The notes: generated by a model from the letters alone, not told the origin. 64,000 bases of DNA from Thereva unica (GCA_949987705.1 OX465283.1:2398207-2462206); one strand, 5' to 3'; counted from the stretch's first letter, positions 22,751-35,095 are shown. Program-made: numbers and translations.

Positions 22751-24490
22751 TTTCAAATAAAAAGGGACAAAAGTAGTCGCTTATGCGGTGGAACTTGTGA
22801 TCCTAGTTTTGGGAAGAGAAACTTTTCGAATACTAGGCGATATGCACAACTGCTATGGGTTATTAAAACTCTTGCTTGTTCTTCACAAAAATCCGCGATT
22901 TCAGTGTAGTACATCTGTACTGGCAGACTGCACGGTTTTAAGGCTACGAGGAGCGGGTAGAGAATGCGTGGACACAGCACTATACTGCGCTCTATACTGC
23001 ATAAGACGTAATTTTATACACAGATGGCGCAGATGGCTCAAAAATACTACCACCTACTATTATACTTAAACTTACAAAAATACTACCACCTATCTTATTC
23101 TACCAGTGTCTTTCAGGCGGAGCTGCTAGCAATCTATAAAATAATACCCATATGCACAAGTCACAAGTCACAACGCAATCACAAGTGTGTGTTCAGTCTC
23201 AACTTGGGACAATTTCCTATGCTTCATATGCAGTCACAACAATTGTGACTGTATAGAGACCAGGTCACAAGAGTATAAATTGTAGGCTCGACAGGCTGCC
23301 AGCTTCCATGAGAGGTGCTAGGACGTTCATATACACTTTGTCTCAGTGCATCAATATTTTCTGGCATTCGTTGGCTACGTCGTCGCCCAGACTCGATTAC
23401 AAACTCACGGTGAGAGGTGATTTTTCGGGTGACTGAGATGTGAAAAATATTTTAGTCACAAAGGCTTGTGACTTATGACAGGTCACAATATAGAATAGGG
23501 GCAAGTCCTGTATTACATACGAAAAACCCAAGGACAGTAGCCAGAGTAAGCATATTATAGAAGAGGCAAGCGGTTATATAGTAATATACACGATCTACAT
23601 GTAACGTCCAAGATAGTCGAAAATGTCAGAAGGAATCACTTCGTTGGTTTGAAGGTATAGCGTATAGGATCACTCTTCAGTGAATAACATGTCACAATAA
23701 TATTGAGGTATTCGAAAGGCAGACGAATTGCCTACCACATTTTGCACTGTCAAATGTTCAGAATCTACTTTATGTAACGAAGGCAGAAATTACCATGTAT
23801 TCAATAACAGGCTTCAGATATACGAGTTTGACATCACGCGCCAAGACTAGAAAAACTTAACTTGACTAAAGTAGGCAGAGATCACCGGTTCTCGTGATGA
23901 TCGATGGTGATTATCGCCGAACACTGCCCAATGGGTGAACATGCGGCCTGAGCATACCATATATCTACTCACTGGCCAAGTGTAGAAGGGAAAACAACTG
24001 CAGCCAAACGGTTGCCATACATGTTAATCCGAAACTTGGATGCTGAGCAAAAAGTACGCTTTTAGTCATATTGGCTGAGAATTATTGGACTCATATGCGA
24101 AAGAGGACGATTCCAAACACTCTCAGTAGACTGCGGTATGTAGGATATCTTGGTCATATGAACGACCAGCTGGATGAAGATGTTGAGCTGAGTCTTTGTT
24201 ATAAGGCTGGCTAATTAAGGAGTTGGAGTTAGAGCTGAGCCGGAGTTACACAAGGCAGTACATTTGTCCCTTACCGTAGTGACTATTTGTCCAAAACCGT
24301 AGTGAAACAACAATCGAAATTTGGAAGCGTGACATTTTCCCGAGCAAAATTTGAAGAAGATATCAAAGCGATGTACATCCACCTATATATCATCTCTTAA
24401 TTTGTCTTATTGCAAAACACCTGCTGACGTTAAGAAAAGATAATTTAAATGAGATTTGGGTTTTAAGAAACAGGAACTAGAAACTAAAAC
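22751..24490. other. Unassigned; small tandem duplication and CACAAGTCACAA motifs
   Basis: At 23036-23100 the words AAAATACTACCACCTA occur twice, 45 bases apart. CACAAGTCACAA at about 23157 and TTGTGACTTATGACAGGTCAC at about 23466 are partly complementary and may mark ends of an unidentified element. Near 24130-24200 a weak LRYVGYLGHMND reading resembles LINE tails but is too short to call. Confidence 0.35.
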
Positions 24491-25101
24491 AAAATTTTCT
24501 CCCATTGCCAAACATCATGTCAAAAACTCCACCCAGCAGACAATGGATCATCAAAATAGGCTCGGAATTTTGTAAGTTCCTAAAGTCCGAGAGAAAAATG
24601 TGCAACTATCCCACAAAAACATTGCGAAACCGCGCGGTCCACACACATCCCAAAATGCGGACAGATGAAACACGAAACGAGAAGCGCCATTTCTGCGGCG
24701 CTTTCCACACGTCACTCTGAATTATCACCTTTGAAGCGGACCGGTCACATCTCCATTTCCCGAAGAAATGAAGAAACGCTCTTAACCTGAAAATGCAGAA
24801 ATCCGGGCCAAGCCAGCGGTGGCCATTGAAAAAGAACGAAGCCCCGAAGAAGTGCATCCAGAGACGGAGCCGAGTCCGAGAGGAGGGACGGGGCCCAGCC
24901 TCGCAATCACCTGGAAGCCCCAGCGCCATTAATTACACAATAATTAGGGGAATTAAGAAATTAGGCCTACGTGGAAGCGAGAAGGGGGCGGGCGCTTAAT
25001 TATTGTTTGGCGCTGCTTTTGCATGAAATTTTCACCTCATTGTTCTCGAAATCGCATTGAGTCGCTGCCCCGGATTGCGACGTCCTGCGCAGATGACCCG
25101 T
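24491..25101. other. Repeat-poor block, no gene recognised
   Basis: Contains ATTAATTACACAATAATTAG at about 24930, a run of homeodomain-type words, within GC-richer DNA. Opposite-strand open frames at 24505-24999 overlap and carry no motif. Candidate non-coding regulatory DNA at best. Confidence 0.35.
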
Positions 25102-25587
25102 CCAGGAGCGCGTTCAAAAACCTTACTATGGTTAACCATGGTTAACTATGGTAAACTTTTGTCGTTCAAAAACTCCGTGGTTAACTACAACATAACCACG
25201 AGCATAACTTTTTGGCGTTCAAAAACTCCCGTGGTTAACCATGGTGTAGTTAAATTTTAACCATGCTCGGGAGCATGGTTAGCGATAGTTAAGAAGAAGA
25301 AGATTAAAAACAATTTTTTGACATTTGTTTTAATGTTAATAATGAACAAATTAAAGTGGGATTTGTGCGATTATTTTAAATAAATAATTATTGAAAAAAA
25401 TTGAGGCAAATAGCCGCCACTATTTTATGGAATTTTTTTTTAAATTTTCTTTACCACGTAGTTAACCACGGTGCGTTCAAAAACCTCCATGGTTAAACAT
25501 AAACTTTCGTGGTTAAGTGAAGTGATGTAGCATAACCACAGCTTACCTCGTGGTTTACTATAGTAAGGTTTTTGAACGCGCTCCAGG
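25102..25587. mobile_element. 476-bp non-autonomous TIR transposon with CCAGG target duplication
   Basis: The element proper is 25107-25582. The left end AGCGCGTTCAAAAACCTTAC continues to CTAT, and the right end is its exact inverted copy for 23 bases. CCAGG flanks both sides (25102-25106 and 25583-25587). GTTCAAAAAC occurs at 25112, 25164, 25217 and 25475 in the same direction and inverted at 25568; CATGGTTAAC-type words accompany most copies. There is no transposase frame. Superfamily is unassigned: a 5-bp duplication fits several groups. Confidence 0.88.
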
Positions 25588-26690
25588 TAGGTCTGACCCC
25601 TGACCCCGCAATCGGTGCGTCGTCGGTTTTCCGGGGGTTGCTCAAAAACACGACGAAAAACAAAACTTATGTCACGACTGCGCATGCGTAAGAAGTTTAT
25701 ATTAACGACTTTTTCCCCGGCTGATTATTATACACGAGCTTAGCACAGCGATTTTGCACCTGGCACCAAGAATTGCTAATTAGCCAGGGAAATATAATCG
25801 ATGCAGTCAGTCTTTTTCGCCAAATTGAAAGGCGCAGAAGCGAGCCGCTAGTTGCTCACTCACTGGCGGCGTCACGCCAGAGTACGGCACACGAGGGGCG
25901 GTTCTTTACCGGTCGTGATTCACCCAGAAAGTTGCGTGGTTCTAGAAGTTGCTCTCGCCGAAAACGACTGCTGCGAAACTCGATTATTTTCACTCATAAT
26001 TAGTCCGAAACTGGTCAGGTGGGACCGCGGTATATTTTGATAGAATGAGCTCAGATGGGGCCGAGATAATGCTATAGTTATGTTCGCCAGCGGAATCTTT
26101 GGCGGCTATCGTTTTGGACATAAAATGGTGATGCAAAAAACGCGATCGGATTTCGGAGATTTAGCGTAAAGATAGCGCGACGAGTTTTGCCATATTTAAG
26201 AGAAGAGCTGCCAATTTTTATTAGGTTGATCGTGTTTTTGGGAAAAGGACAACAGCTGGCCAGAAAAATTATTTGAATAGAAACAAGTGTTCATTGCTTG
26301 TTTAAATTTGGAAGTGACCTGAACTTCTGAAGTATAGATGGCGCTTCAAACATTATTGTAGCAGTTTTTGGCTTTTTGAGCAATTTAGAACAACGAACTT
26401 AGACTTAGAAACCAATATCTGGTATCACACAGTTCAATAGCCTTGGACGATCGGAAAAAACTAAAAATGACGATCAAAATCATGCGCATGGCATGGACTA
26501 ATTCCTAAAAACCGTTCTGTTGAGTCAGTGTAGGGCTGGTTCCAGTGTGACCAGAGGCCCCCAATTAGCTGTTTGCCGTGACGTTTTGTTGCCAAAATCT
26601 TCTTTCCCTAGGGTTGGGGGTTGTTTGGCCTAAAGCCAAAGGTTATCATTTATCTGACCTCCAGTCTGGAAATTTCTTTTAAGTCTTCTA
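25588..26690. other. Repeat-poor block, no gene recognised
   Basis: Two overlapping frames at 25773-26040 have no motif. Nothing else is recognised. Confidence 0.35.
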
Positions 26691-26764
26691 AAACGTAACT
26701 GCATCGGTCTGCCGACCATCTCAATCTCCGAGCACCGGAGAAATATTACCTGCTTGGCTAGGTT

Positions 26765-27154
26765 GGCGCCCAGTGTTCACCTCGATGGAACCCAAATCGA
26801 ACAGGTTCCGAGGTTCAAATATTTGGGATCATTGGTTGAGGAAATGAAAGAAGCATCGATGTCCGACGTCCACAGCCGCATCGTCCAGGCAACAGCAACC
26901 TTCGCCTCGCTCTAGTGGTGCATATGGAAACGAACAAATATTTCCATCAAAACGAAAGTACGTCTTTCCCGAACGTTGATCCTTCCGATTCTTCTTCATG
27001 GATCTGAAACGTGGACACTGTTAAGAAGCTCGGATGATGACCGCTTGCCACGTAAACTTCTCTGGCGAGATCGTTCCGCAGGCTGGAAAATCCAGCGATC
27101 GGCACCGAAGAAAACCTGGCTAAAGAATATCGAGGCTAACCTAAAGAATCAACG
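26765..27154 (+). pseudogene. RTE-like LINE ORF2 tail, copy 2, part before the 2-kb insert
   Basis: The frame reads PSVHLDGTQIEQVPRFKYLG, then a ASMSDVHSRIVQATATFAS block, TLILPILLHGSETWTLL, and LPRKLLWRDRSAGWKIQRSA. It closes with KKTWLKNIE-NLKNQR at 27154. Relative to the copy at 18955-19620, the segment between ETWTLL and LPRKLL is deleted. At 27154 the coding sequence stops inside the codon for the arginine of LKNQR and resumes at 29187. The related DNA TCTGCCGACCATCTCAATC at 26712 may extend the element upstream. Confidence 0.85.
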
Positions 27155-29184
27155 CCCAAGGAACATTGCTAAGAATTCAAGTCCTGAAAATTTTGATTTG
27201 TCTTATAGAACTCCTATATTAGTCATGATGTGCATTTAACTTTCTATATAGATTTTGCAATTCTTAAAGCATCAATTAGAGTGCTATTTCGACATCTGTT
27301 GCTTCATATGGGTCCAGGGAGTGTTAATCTCATATAAGGGATTTAGTTGCTGAAATGTGTTATTTGGGTTGGTACAAAAGACTATAATTCCCAAAGAGTT
27401 GTAGTCCTTTATAATAATCCTATATCAGTAGTGGGGAAAATGAGTATGGGAAAACAATACTTGGGTAGAATTTTCTTATATCGAGGCTTATATAAGAAGT
27501 GAATCGCAAATCGAATCTTATATAAGAATGCAAAAAAACTACTCGTAGTAAGAGTTTATTTTCTGTATCAACACTTATATAAGCAAACAGTTTTTAACAA
27601 ACTTTTATATAGGATCATAGGGAGTGCTTTGAACTTGTATTCATATATAAAAACTTCTATTAGACTAAAGGGAAATATCATAAATAATCCTTCATTAAAT
27701 TTACTGACTGGTAAAAAGGGTAATAATTCAATAATGGGTGTAACGTATTGAGACTAATGACACGGCCTATGACTTTCCCAGACTCACTTTCCAATAAACC
27801 CGGTTTTTTAGACAAAGGGAGCACGGAAGTACATCGGTTGGCCTCACTTGTGAATCCAAAAAAAAAATGTTTGACACTAACACAAGCATAGCTTTATTTT
27901 CTGGAATTCACGAAAATTCACATTCACGTTTGCGCATTTACTATCGTTGCACGGAGCAGAGGGCGAAAATTAGGAGCTTTCTGTAATACTTAAATCATTC
28001 ACAGACAGGTTTGACGTGAGTCCCAAGTGAATAGCCGTGTAATTTCACTCATTGATCCAACTAGAACAATGTAAACAAACAACACAGTTCAGAAGAATTC
28101 TTCTCTCTAAATAGGTGTTATATGAATACATTTAACTTCCCCTTTTCTGTAAAGTACTAATGTAGACTACAAATGTTGTATCGGCATTTCTATTCTTAAG
28201 TCAGCGGTCTAATTTTTTTACAAGAATTTGTGTCTTATATAAGTGCTTAGGAATGCTTATGTTAGTTTTAAAGTCAAAACATCAAATTTTAGTTTTTATA
28301 TCAAGAATTATTATCGTTAATGGCGATCTGTAGTCCTATAACAACTCTTTTTCGTATGCCATACATGTATGTCAAATTTTAAAACTGCCATATTTGAAAT
28401 AAAAATAAAAGCATTTTTATATGGACAAAAGTTTAAGAATAAATGCGTTTACAGGCATGAAAACAAATAGTTACATCGAAATTCGATTGAAAAATTCATA
28501 TAATATATTTCACTTCAGTATTTTTTTTGTGCAACGAAAATTTTTTTTACATTATTCATAAAATTTTCTAATTTATTCATTTATCTTAAGGCGCGTTGTT
28601 ATTTTTCGAGGTAACATATTAAATATCAACAGTAAAATTTTAATCGTTGTTGAATTTCATGCTATACATTGCAAAAAAAAACAATTTTGAGAATAATATA
28701 ATACGTACTCATATAACTAATCATTTTCAATGCATCCCATCTGTTTGATCAAATCAAATTCAAATAGAATTTGTTGTCCTTTAATGAATTTATATAAAAT
28801 CTTCTTTTCCTAAATAATATAATTCAACAATTATATGAATTTACTTTTCCCAAAAGGAGAATATTTAATTCCTATATAAGTTCATCCAACAACCTTACAA
28901 CATTAGTTTACTACAATAGCGATTGAACTAAAGCTTATAAAAGTGCTGTACACTAATATGAGATTTTGATATAAGTGCATTATGAGAAATAATGTTTCAT
29001 ATCAAGACTAAATTTTATTCTCGGAGCATAATATAGGATTCTCCATTTTATCGCTAAGAGACTAGCGCTATTCCCTGGGAACACCGTGAGATTAAAATCT
29101 GGCTTTATATAAGACCTTAAGTGCGCAAGAATTGTTCCCTAGAAGATCTTGGAGGTGCATATAGGAATAAAATTGTTTGTTGGG
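27155..29184. mobile_element. 2.03-kb AT-rich insertion with repeated CTTATATAAG palindromes
   Basis: Both boundaries are defined because it splits a LINE reading frame whose two halves join codon to codon. A CG dinucleotide is present at both edges (27153-27154 and 29185-29186), a possible 2-bp duplication. The ends CCCAAGGAAC and, inverted, CCCAACAAAC match at eight of ten bases. Inside there is no open frame of note. The exact palindrome CTTATATAAG occurs at 27487, 27517, 27574 and 28234, with close variants at 28871 and 29104. Superfamily unknown. It may be a non-autonomous DNA transposon. Confidence 0.75.
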
Positions 29185-29186
29185 CG

Positions 29187-29345
29187 GTTATCAGTTACCG
29201 AGGCTCGAGACGTCGCCAAAAATCGGCAAGAATGGAAACGAATCGTGAATAGAGTTCGAGACCCAGCGGCACAGACAGCAACGTATCCGTTGCGGGGACG
29301 TCCGGCTTGCACCCCCAGCTAACGGATCAAAGAAGAAAAGAAGGT
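29187..29345 (+). pseudogene. RTE-like LINE ORF2 tail, copy 2, part after the 2-kb insert
   Basis: The frame continues LSVTEARDVAKNRQEWKRIV and then RDPAAQTATYPLRGRPACTP to a stop at about 29325, closing with an AAGAAGAAAAGAAGG tail. The end of copy 1 (19450-19612) aligns with it base for base with few changes. The direct continuation from 27154 shows the insert arrived after this LINE copy. Confidence 0.85.
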
Positions 29346-30059
29346 TGGCGGCTTTACCGTTTCCATCTATATTCTTATATCTGGAAAACCAGATGAGTGT
29401 CACGTTATGCTTTCTACCGAGCGTATCTAGCTCAGATTCGCATTGCTCTCAAACAGTGGTGTCAGATTCCTACTGACTAAACTCACCAATCCTTTTTTTT
29501 GCATAACGTTTGAGTCCGGACCGGCACGAGCCGTAAAGGCATTACTGGACTGGCGTCATAAGCTTGACTTTTGGGACGTTCGACTCGAGAGCCGGGACAG
29601 TGGGACTTACAGGTCAGCGACCTGCTGTCTATGCTTTGTTTGTGCGAAGGGTGCTTAGATGGGACTGGCTGCCCTATTGACTAGCTACATAAGTGGCCGT
29701 AGGTCAGCCTACGGGCCCATGCATCTTTAGTAGACTCGTCCCTCCTTTTCTTCTATGCTGTGATAGACTGGCGCCTCAGAGCCCGTCGCCGAATTGAACA
29801 ACCTTTCTTATATCTCGTTCGTGTTTCTTCCAATTTCAAATTTTCCACATTGATTGATTGGGCGTCCTTTGAATCATTTGTGTCGCTATTCGCTCCCTCA
29901 TTCTTCTTCGATCGGGTGATATCTACGACATTTTGTGGGTGTTTTGTGTGGAAAAGGTGGACATAATGACCATTCTGCGAAATGTGGCAAAATCAATTAG
30001 GCGGGTACCAATGTTGTTAGTGTGGCTGTGTAGGCTATGTTTGCCTATGGTACCAGCGA
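29346..30059. other. Unassigned
   Basis: Two open frames (29443-29658 and 29760-29966, plus strand) carry no motif or splice context. No element is recognised. Confidence 0.35.
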
Positions 30060-30474
30060 ATTCCTCTTCCTTTCCTAGATCATCTTAATTTCGAGGTGTC
30101 GTAGATTTCATCCTCTTCTTCGTCCTGTTTCCTTTCTGTTGGGGCGTATATGTTGATTATGGACAGATTGTGGAATCGCGTCCTGAGTCATAGTAAGCAT
30201 ATTCTTCCAGTGATACCTTGAAGATCGCTTATGCTCGATTTTATTGAGTTGTTCACCAAAAATGCCACTCCAAATTCTTTGCCCGTTGATGGTATTCCAC
30301 TGGAAAACATTGAAGCGTTCTGAGTTCTGTAATCTTATTATTATTATTTCGCCATCTAGCATCTTGCAATGCTGCTACTTTTACTCGATATATCCTGAGT
30401 TCGTCCAGTATACTTTTCACTCCTCCTACTCTATTCAGCGTCCTGACATTCCATGTAATTAATTCATGTTTCAC
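30060..30474 (-). pseudogene. RTE-like LINE endonuclease fragment
   Basis: The minus strand encodes ITWNVRTLNRVGGVKSILDE and then KVAALQDARW, the N-terminal strands of an APE-type endonuclease: the WNVRT block carries the catalytic Asn, and the Q-(D/E)-T/A-R-W block normally carries the catalytic Glu. Here that position reads QDARW, with Asp in place of Glu. In the following frames come FGVAFL-like and LSIINIYAPTERKQDEEEDE, the next endonuclease block. The fragment ends near 30060. The rest of the element is absent. Related endonuclease fragments lie at 35655-36115 and 44430-44950. Confidence 0.8.
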
Positions 30475-33400
30475 TTTTCGTTGCCAATCCGAGGCCTTTT
30501 CGAAGTTTCCGTAATATCGGTTTTTTCCGAGATTAGATTGTTAGCCTAGTGCCCAACCAGAATGATCAGACCCTAACCCTAGGATCTACTGTCAGCACAT
30601 TGATCCCTATTGATCTATTTTTACTGATTTCTAGGCTCTCCTAGGGCAATCTAATAAAAACAAAGATTCATCAACACACAAGAAGCTTCATCTAATTTTT
30701 TCTCTCCAAAATGTCCCAACAAAACCACATTTTCTTCTATACATCCACCTGTGGTACTTCACAACTGCATTGATCAACAAACTATAAACAAACTAAATCG
30801 AAAAATCAATTGTCAATTTTTTATAGTAACAATCACAGCAGAGTGTGATGTTATGCAACATTGACATGACAGCTGATTATGTGTACATATGTAAATAAGA
30901 GACCAGTACAATTTGATTTGGTCTAGGCCAGCAAAAAAAGAACATTTTTAGACCATCGCTTTTTTATTTTGTTACAATATATTCCAGCCGCGAATACTGA
31001 AAGCCTCGTACCACTTCTTCCGCCAGTTCGTATGCGCTTTGTTCGTATAGAAGCACATCCACAATCTGTTATCAGTCTTATTCAAATTATCTCTAAAAAT
31101 ATTTTCACGTTACATAATTTCGTTTTAAGATATTATATAACATCTTCTTCAGAATACCTGATCCGAGAATGTCTATTGTTGTGGACTTTCACTTATTCTG
31201 GTTTCGTTTTCATATTGAAATTCTTAACACAGGAAATTCCAGATCTGAACCCATCGGTGTGCCTCGCGATCCTGAACTCATCAATGAATTTCTTCTTCTG
31301 CATTCCGCGTGTCTCTTCCTCAGTAGCGTAAACGATGGAGAAAAAATAAGTAAATACGAAGCGTGAAAGAATCTCATTGGTATTCTACTACCAAAGTTGA
31401 TATCACACATTGTACCGCTAAAAAACTCGATAAGATGAGCCACAAAAACTCTAAGCTCCATCTCTCTTTCTTCGATACGATGCAGAGTGAAGCACCCAAC
31501 ATCTCTTCGAAATTTTGTCGTCATCTACTTCTTCTTCGTAGCCAGCTGGTATCCCAAACGACTACGGTGGACCTCCTATATAGCCTGACACAAAACCTTT
31601 TTAACAGTAGGAAAAAGTACCGATCATTTGCGGTTCACCATCTCAACATCGCCTTACCTTTACCACCCACCCACGAGATCCTACAACAAATCCCCGACCG
31701 AGCACACTATCTACTACTCGTTGTACGATTGTTAAACAAAACCGAAAACTCAGTTCTTGTAAGATCACTGATCAGTCCGCATCGCCTCCGAAGAAGATCG
31801 TTGCCGTTCCCTTTTTGGTGTTTTGTATTTCGAAGACGATCGAGCATCTTGGAAGATCACTTCTTTCCAGTCGCGCCCCCCCACTTCTCCGTGTTCATCG
31901 ACAATTTTGTTTGGTTTTTTTTGAACTTATGAATATAAACGTTGCTGCTGTGTCTATTGGCGCATAGATGGAATACTATAGAAGCAGTTTTCCTTGAGTC
32001 TGGATGGGTGCATCTCTGCTCTGCGTCTCTGTGCAGTGTTATGAAACTACAGCATCGGTGAAGATCATCGCGAATAAAACGATCGCGCTGAAGATCTCCA
32101 AGTTTTCATCGTCGTATACACAGTCTCTACTGTCGCGCGAATTTAGTTTCACGAGTGTTATCCCGCAGCGGTGATAGATCGGGAATTTTTGAATAAACAA
32201 CGACAGCAGCAAAAAGAGTTAGTACTAGTTTTTTTGGATCGTTGGTTTGTCTCTTATCTCGTCCAACGAAAAAAGTGTGCATTTGGTATAAACAAACTGC
32301 CTTTAGTGTATCGTCCAAATTGATGACTTTGTAGCTGATGCGCTTCTTCTGTGCTGTTATATAACTACTCAACGACACTGAGCTGATCTTCGGGCCGCCA
32401 AAGCTGGGTGGTCGATCGTGGTGCGCTTCTGCCGAACCAAATCGTTCATTATACCTAAACCGAATAAATCGAAGACTTTAAGCGAGTGCATTAATGCTAC
32501 ATAATTTTAGGCTTGTTAAGTGCTTACAGCAAATTTGTGTGTTGACATTTTCGTGTGCTTCGCAAAACCATTAAAAATATCAGTTACAGTGGCCTTTGGT
32601 ACTCCCGTGCAGCGAAACAGCAGCAGTGCAGCATCTCGAGATCTGGAATATACTGCAGCTCGACGGATCAACTATTATTGGTATGTACTATCCACAGCCT
32701 CGTTAGCCTGCATCCAATTTCTTTCTTCGTTTTGTGCGATTCGTCCTAATCGATTATTCGACGACTCTCTTCTCCTACTATTAGCATAAATCGATTGCGC
32801 ATGCGATAAGCCGCTTAATTTTATGAACTCTCGTGTCTTTGGCTATTCCATATTGCTGCCGAACCAAGTGTTTTGTTCGCCCAAAAGGCACACACAGTAG
32901 TCAACGAACTTAGCATATGTAGTTATACCTGGGCCGATTAGGTGGTGTTCTGTTTTTTTGTGCTGTGTTGTTTCTGTAGCATAAATCAAGGCGGTCTTTT
33001 GTCTTTTGGATATCTGCGCGCTGGCATTATAAATGTGCATTTGCGCAAGGTGTTGTACGAGAGATCTGGGTGTCTGCTGGGATTTTGGTATTAGAGAAGG
33101 TCTATCCAAATCCAAATACTCTCTCGCTGTGGCTGTAGTGCTGTGCTGTTGCTTATTAAAAGACGTGAATGCTGCAACGTTTTTATGGTCCATTTAATTT
33201 TCGAGCTTGTTTAGTTTTTTTTTTATTATTTTTATTTTTGTGAGATTGGGTGCAGTGTTTCGGATTGTTCGTGGGGAATTTCACAAAATGTTATTTTGTT
33301 TATAACATTTTAATTGTGGGCTGGCGCTAATGGATTGGGGGAAATGTTTTTGGGGGTTTTGTGTGTTTGAAATAATGCAAATTGTTGCTAACATTTTATT

Positions 33401-34030
33401 TTGAATATGTTGGGAAACGGCGAAAGAGTGTTGATACGCATCGACCCATTGTGTTTTGGATATATTGTTGTAAAGTGGGACAGTTTCAATGCAGGTCTAC
33501 CAAAAATGTTTATTTTTTTAATCGATACCATCAGTGGTGGCTGCTGGATCTGAATTTTTCAGTTCAGCTTATAGAAACATTCATAACAATCGTTTAGAAT
33601 TTCACTCCAATCCAAATTTCCTCCTACTGCGATATAGTATCCCACATGGATGAATTATTAGTGTGAAGTCGGCCAAGTGAAGTCTCTATTTCGAGAAATC
33701 ATAGATCCGGGAAATTTGTTTCACAGCCGTATGGCAGGTGGCGCTGTTCTGCTGAAAATAAATGTCGTCCATACCTCCGTTGTCCAAATTTCAGACCAAA
33801 CAAAAATTCAGTGAACATCATTCGATAACGTAATATATTCACTGCAACGGTCGAACCAGCAGCATTTTCAAAAAAGTAAGGTCCGATTACACTGCAAGCT
33901 CAAAAACTCCAGCTGGCTTAGCCGAGCACGAGAAAAGTTATTGGTCTCTTTACGGCAACATCTCACATTTTCAGATGCTAGACGATGACGTCCTGGCCAT
34001 GAACGTCCGAATTGACCCTTTGTCGGACCC
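30475..34030. other. 3.5-kb stretch without a recognised gene or transposon
   Basis: The longest open frame, 31363-31932 (+, 189 codons), has no recognised domain and overlaps a 104-codon minus-strand frame (31210-31524) that is equally anonymous. About 31930-33250 has leader-like features: TATCAGTTACAGT near 32578 resembles an arthropod initiator, and GGTATGTAC at 32679 resembles a splice donor. These are weak. The block might hold an untranslated first exon of the gene whose coding exon is at 47065, but nothing proves it. Confidence 0.3.
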
Positions 34031-34039
34031 CCTGGCTTC

Positions 34040-35030
34040 TGTTGTTGCCAGCTAGGGTTCCTGGTTGGACAAATTTCAAGAAATATTTGTCCCGGGTGGC
34101 AACGGATTTAGACTCGATTGATGACGTTCACTAGGGAGTCCTAAATCCTGTCGCCACCTCTTCCTGCACTTATAACCCCTCTTCTTCTCTTCATCCTATA
34201 CTGGATGATATTAAAAGAAGTACGAAGCGTGTTCGGGAAGATATTGAATCGCTGTCTACAGCCTAATGCCAATAGCTTTCGTCACATAGTTCCTAACCCT
34301 GAGGCTCATATTTTACCTCTTTCAATTACCAGTGCTGATATCGTGAAATATATTGACGAACTCCATTCGATTTCACTTCTGGGCCCGACGGTACTCCTCC
34401 TGTTGTCGTTAAGTGCTGTGTGGAGGTTCTCCAGTCTCCACAGAAAACCTTATCTTAAAAATCCCTGAATAAAGGACTTCCCTAATCCTTGCAAGAATTC
34501 GTTCATAATTCCTATTCACAAAAGTGGTAGCAAAAACGAAATATCGAATTATAAACCAGTTGCAAAGTTGTCTGTTATAACGAAACTTTTTGAATCAATT
34601 ATCTATTCTACAATCGTTCATATCTGCAAGAGACAGGTCTCAACGAATCAACATGGTTTTCTTGTAGCTCGTTCCACTACCACCAATCTTCTTGAGTTCA
34701 CTTCTCATGCTGTCGAGGGCTTCGTTTCTAGTTGTCAAACTGATTGTGTTTATACTGATTTTAGTAAGGCATTTGACAAGCTCTGTCACTCCATTATAAT
34801 TTTTAAACTAAGAAAGTTAGGCTTTCCGCAAGCCCTTCTAGTCCTACTTAGCTGACCGGACCTACCAAGTTCTTTTCCGTGGATCCAAATCTGTAACCAT
34901 TGAAGCGACATCCGTTGTCCCCCAAGGAAGTCATCTTGGTCCTCTTCCTTTTATTCTATCAGTTGATGAAATTGTTCACTTGCTAAGACATTGCAGAATC
35001 TTGATTTACGCTGACGACATCAAATAAACT
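34040..35030 (+). pseudogene. Jockey-like LINE ORF2 fragment: linker and RT domain up to YADD
   Basis: After a diverged linker (VPGWTNFKKYLSRVATDLDS near 34060), SADIVKYIDELHSIS (34340-34385) starts the RT domain. FIIPIHKSGS, YKPVAKLSVITKLFESIIY, QHGFLVARSTTTNLLEFTSH, VYTDFSKAFD (containing the first catalytic Asp), VVPQGSHLGPLPF and LIYADDIK follow in order. YADD is at 35007-35018. Several frameshifts are needed. The fragment ends at 35030 and is followed directly by the LINE 3'-end motif, so the thumb and C-terminus are deleted. Confidence 0.85.
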
Positions 35031-35032
35031 GG

Positions 35033-35095
35033 ACATTGAACCATGACTTAGACGACATGACAAACTAGTAGTACAAATGGTGACTTCTCCAGAAG
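35033..35095 (+). repeat. LINE 3'-end motif, copy 4
   Basis: It reads CTGGACATTGAACCATGACT, a CGACATGACAAACTAGTAGTA segment and GGTGACTTC. It lies immediately after the YADD motif of the preceding Jockey-like fragment. That placement suggests an internal deletion joining the RT to the 3' end, or template switching. Confidence 0.7.

Noticed and set aside
23985..24200. Another LINE ORF2 tail
   Set aside because: LRYVGYLGHMND loosely resembles the GHV-RM block, but the rest cannot be aligned; too weak to list.
27487..28243. CRISPR-like array or TATA-box promoter cluster made by the repeated CTTATATAAG
   Set aside because: Spacing is irregular, the unit is only 10 bases, and the repeats lie within a transposon-like insert in eukaryotic DNA. 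No coding sequence follows them.
31363..31932. 189-codon frame as a protein-coding gene
   Set aside because: No recognised domain or exon signals, and an open antisense frame overlaps part of it. Kept only as a low-interest finding.
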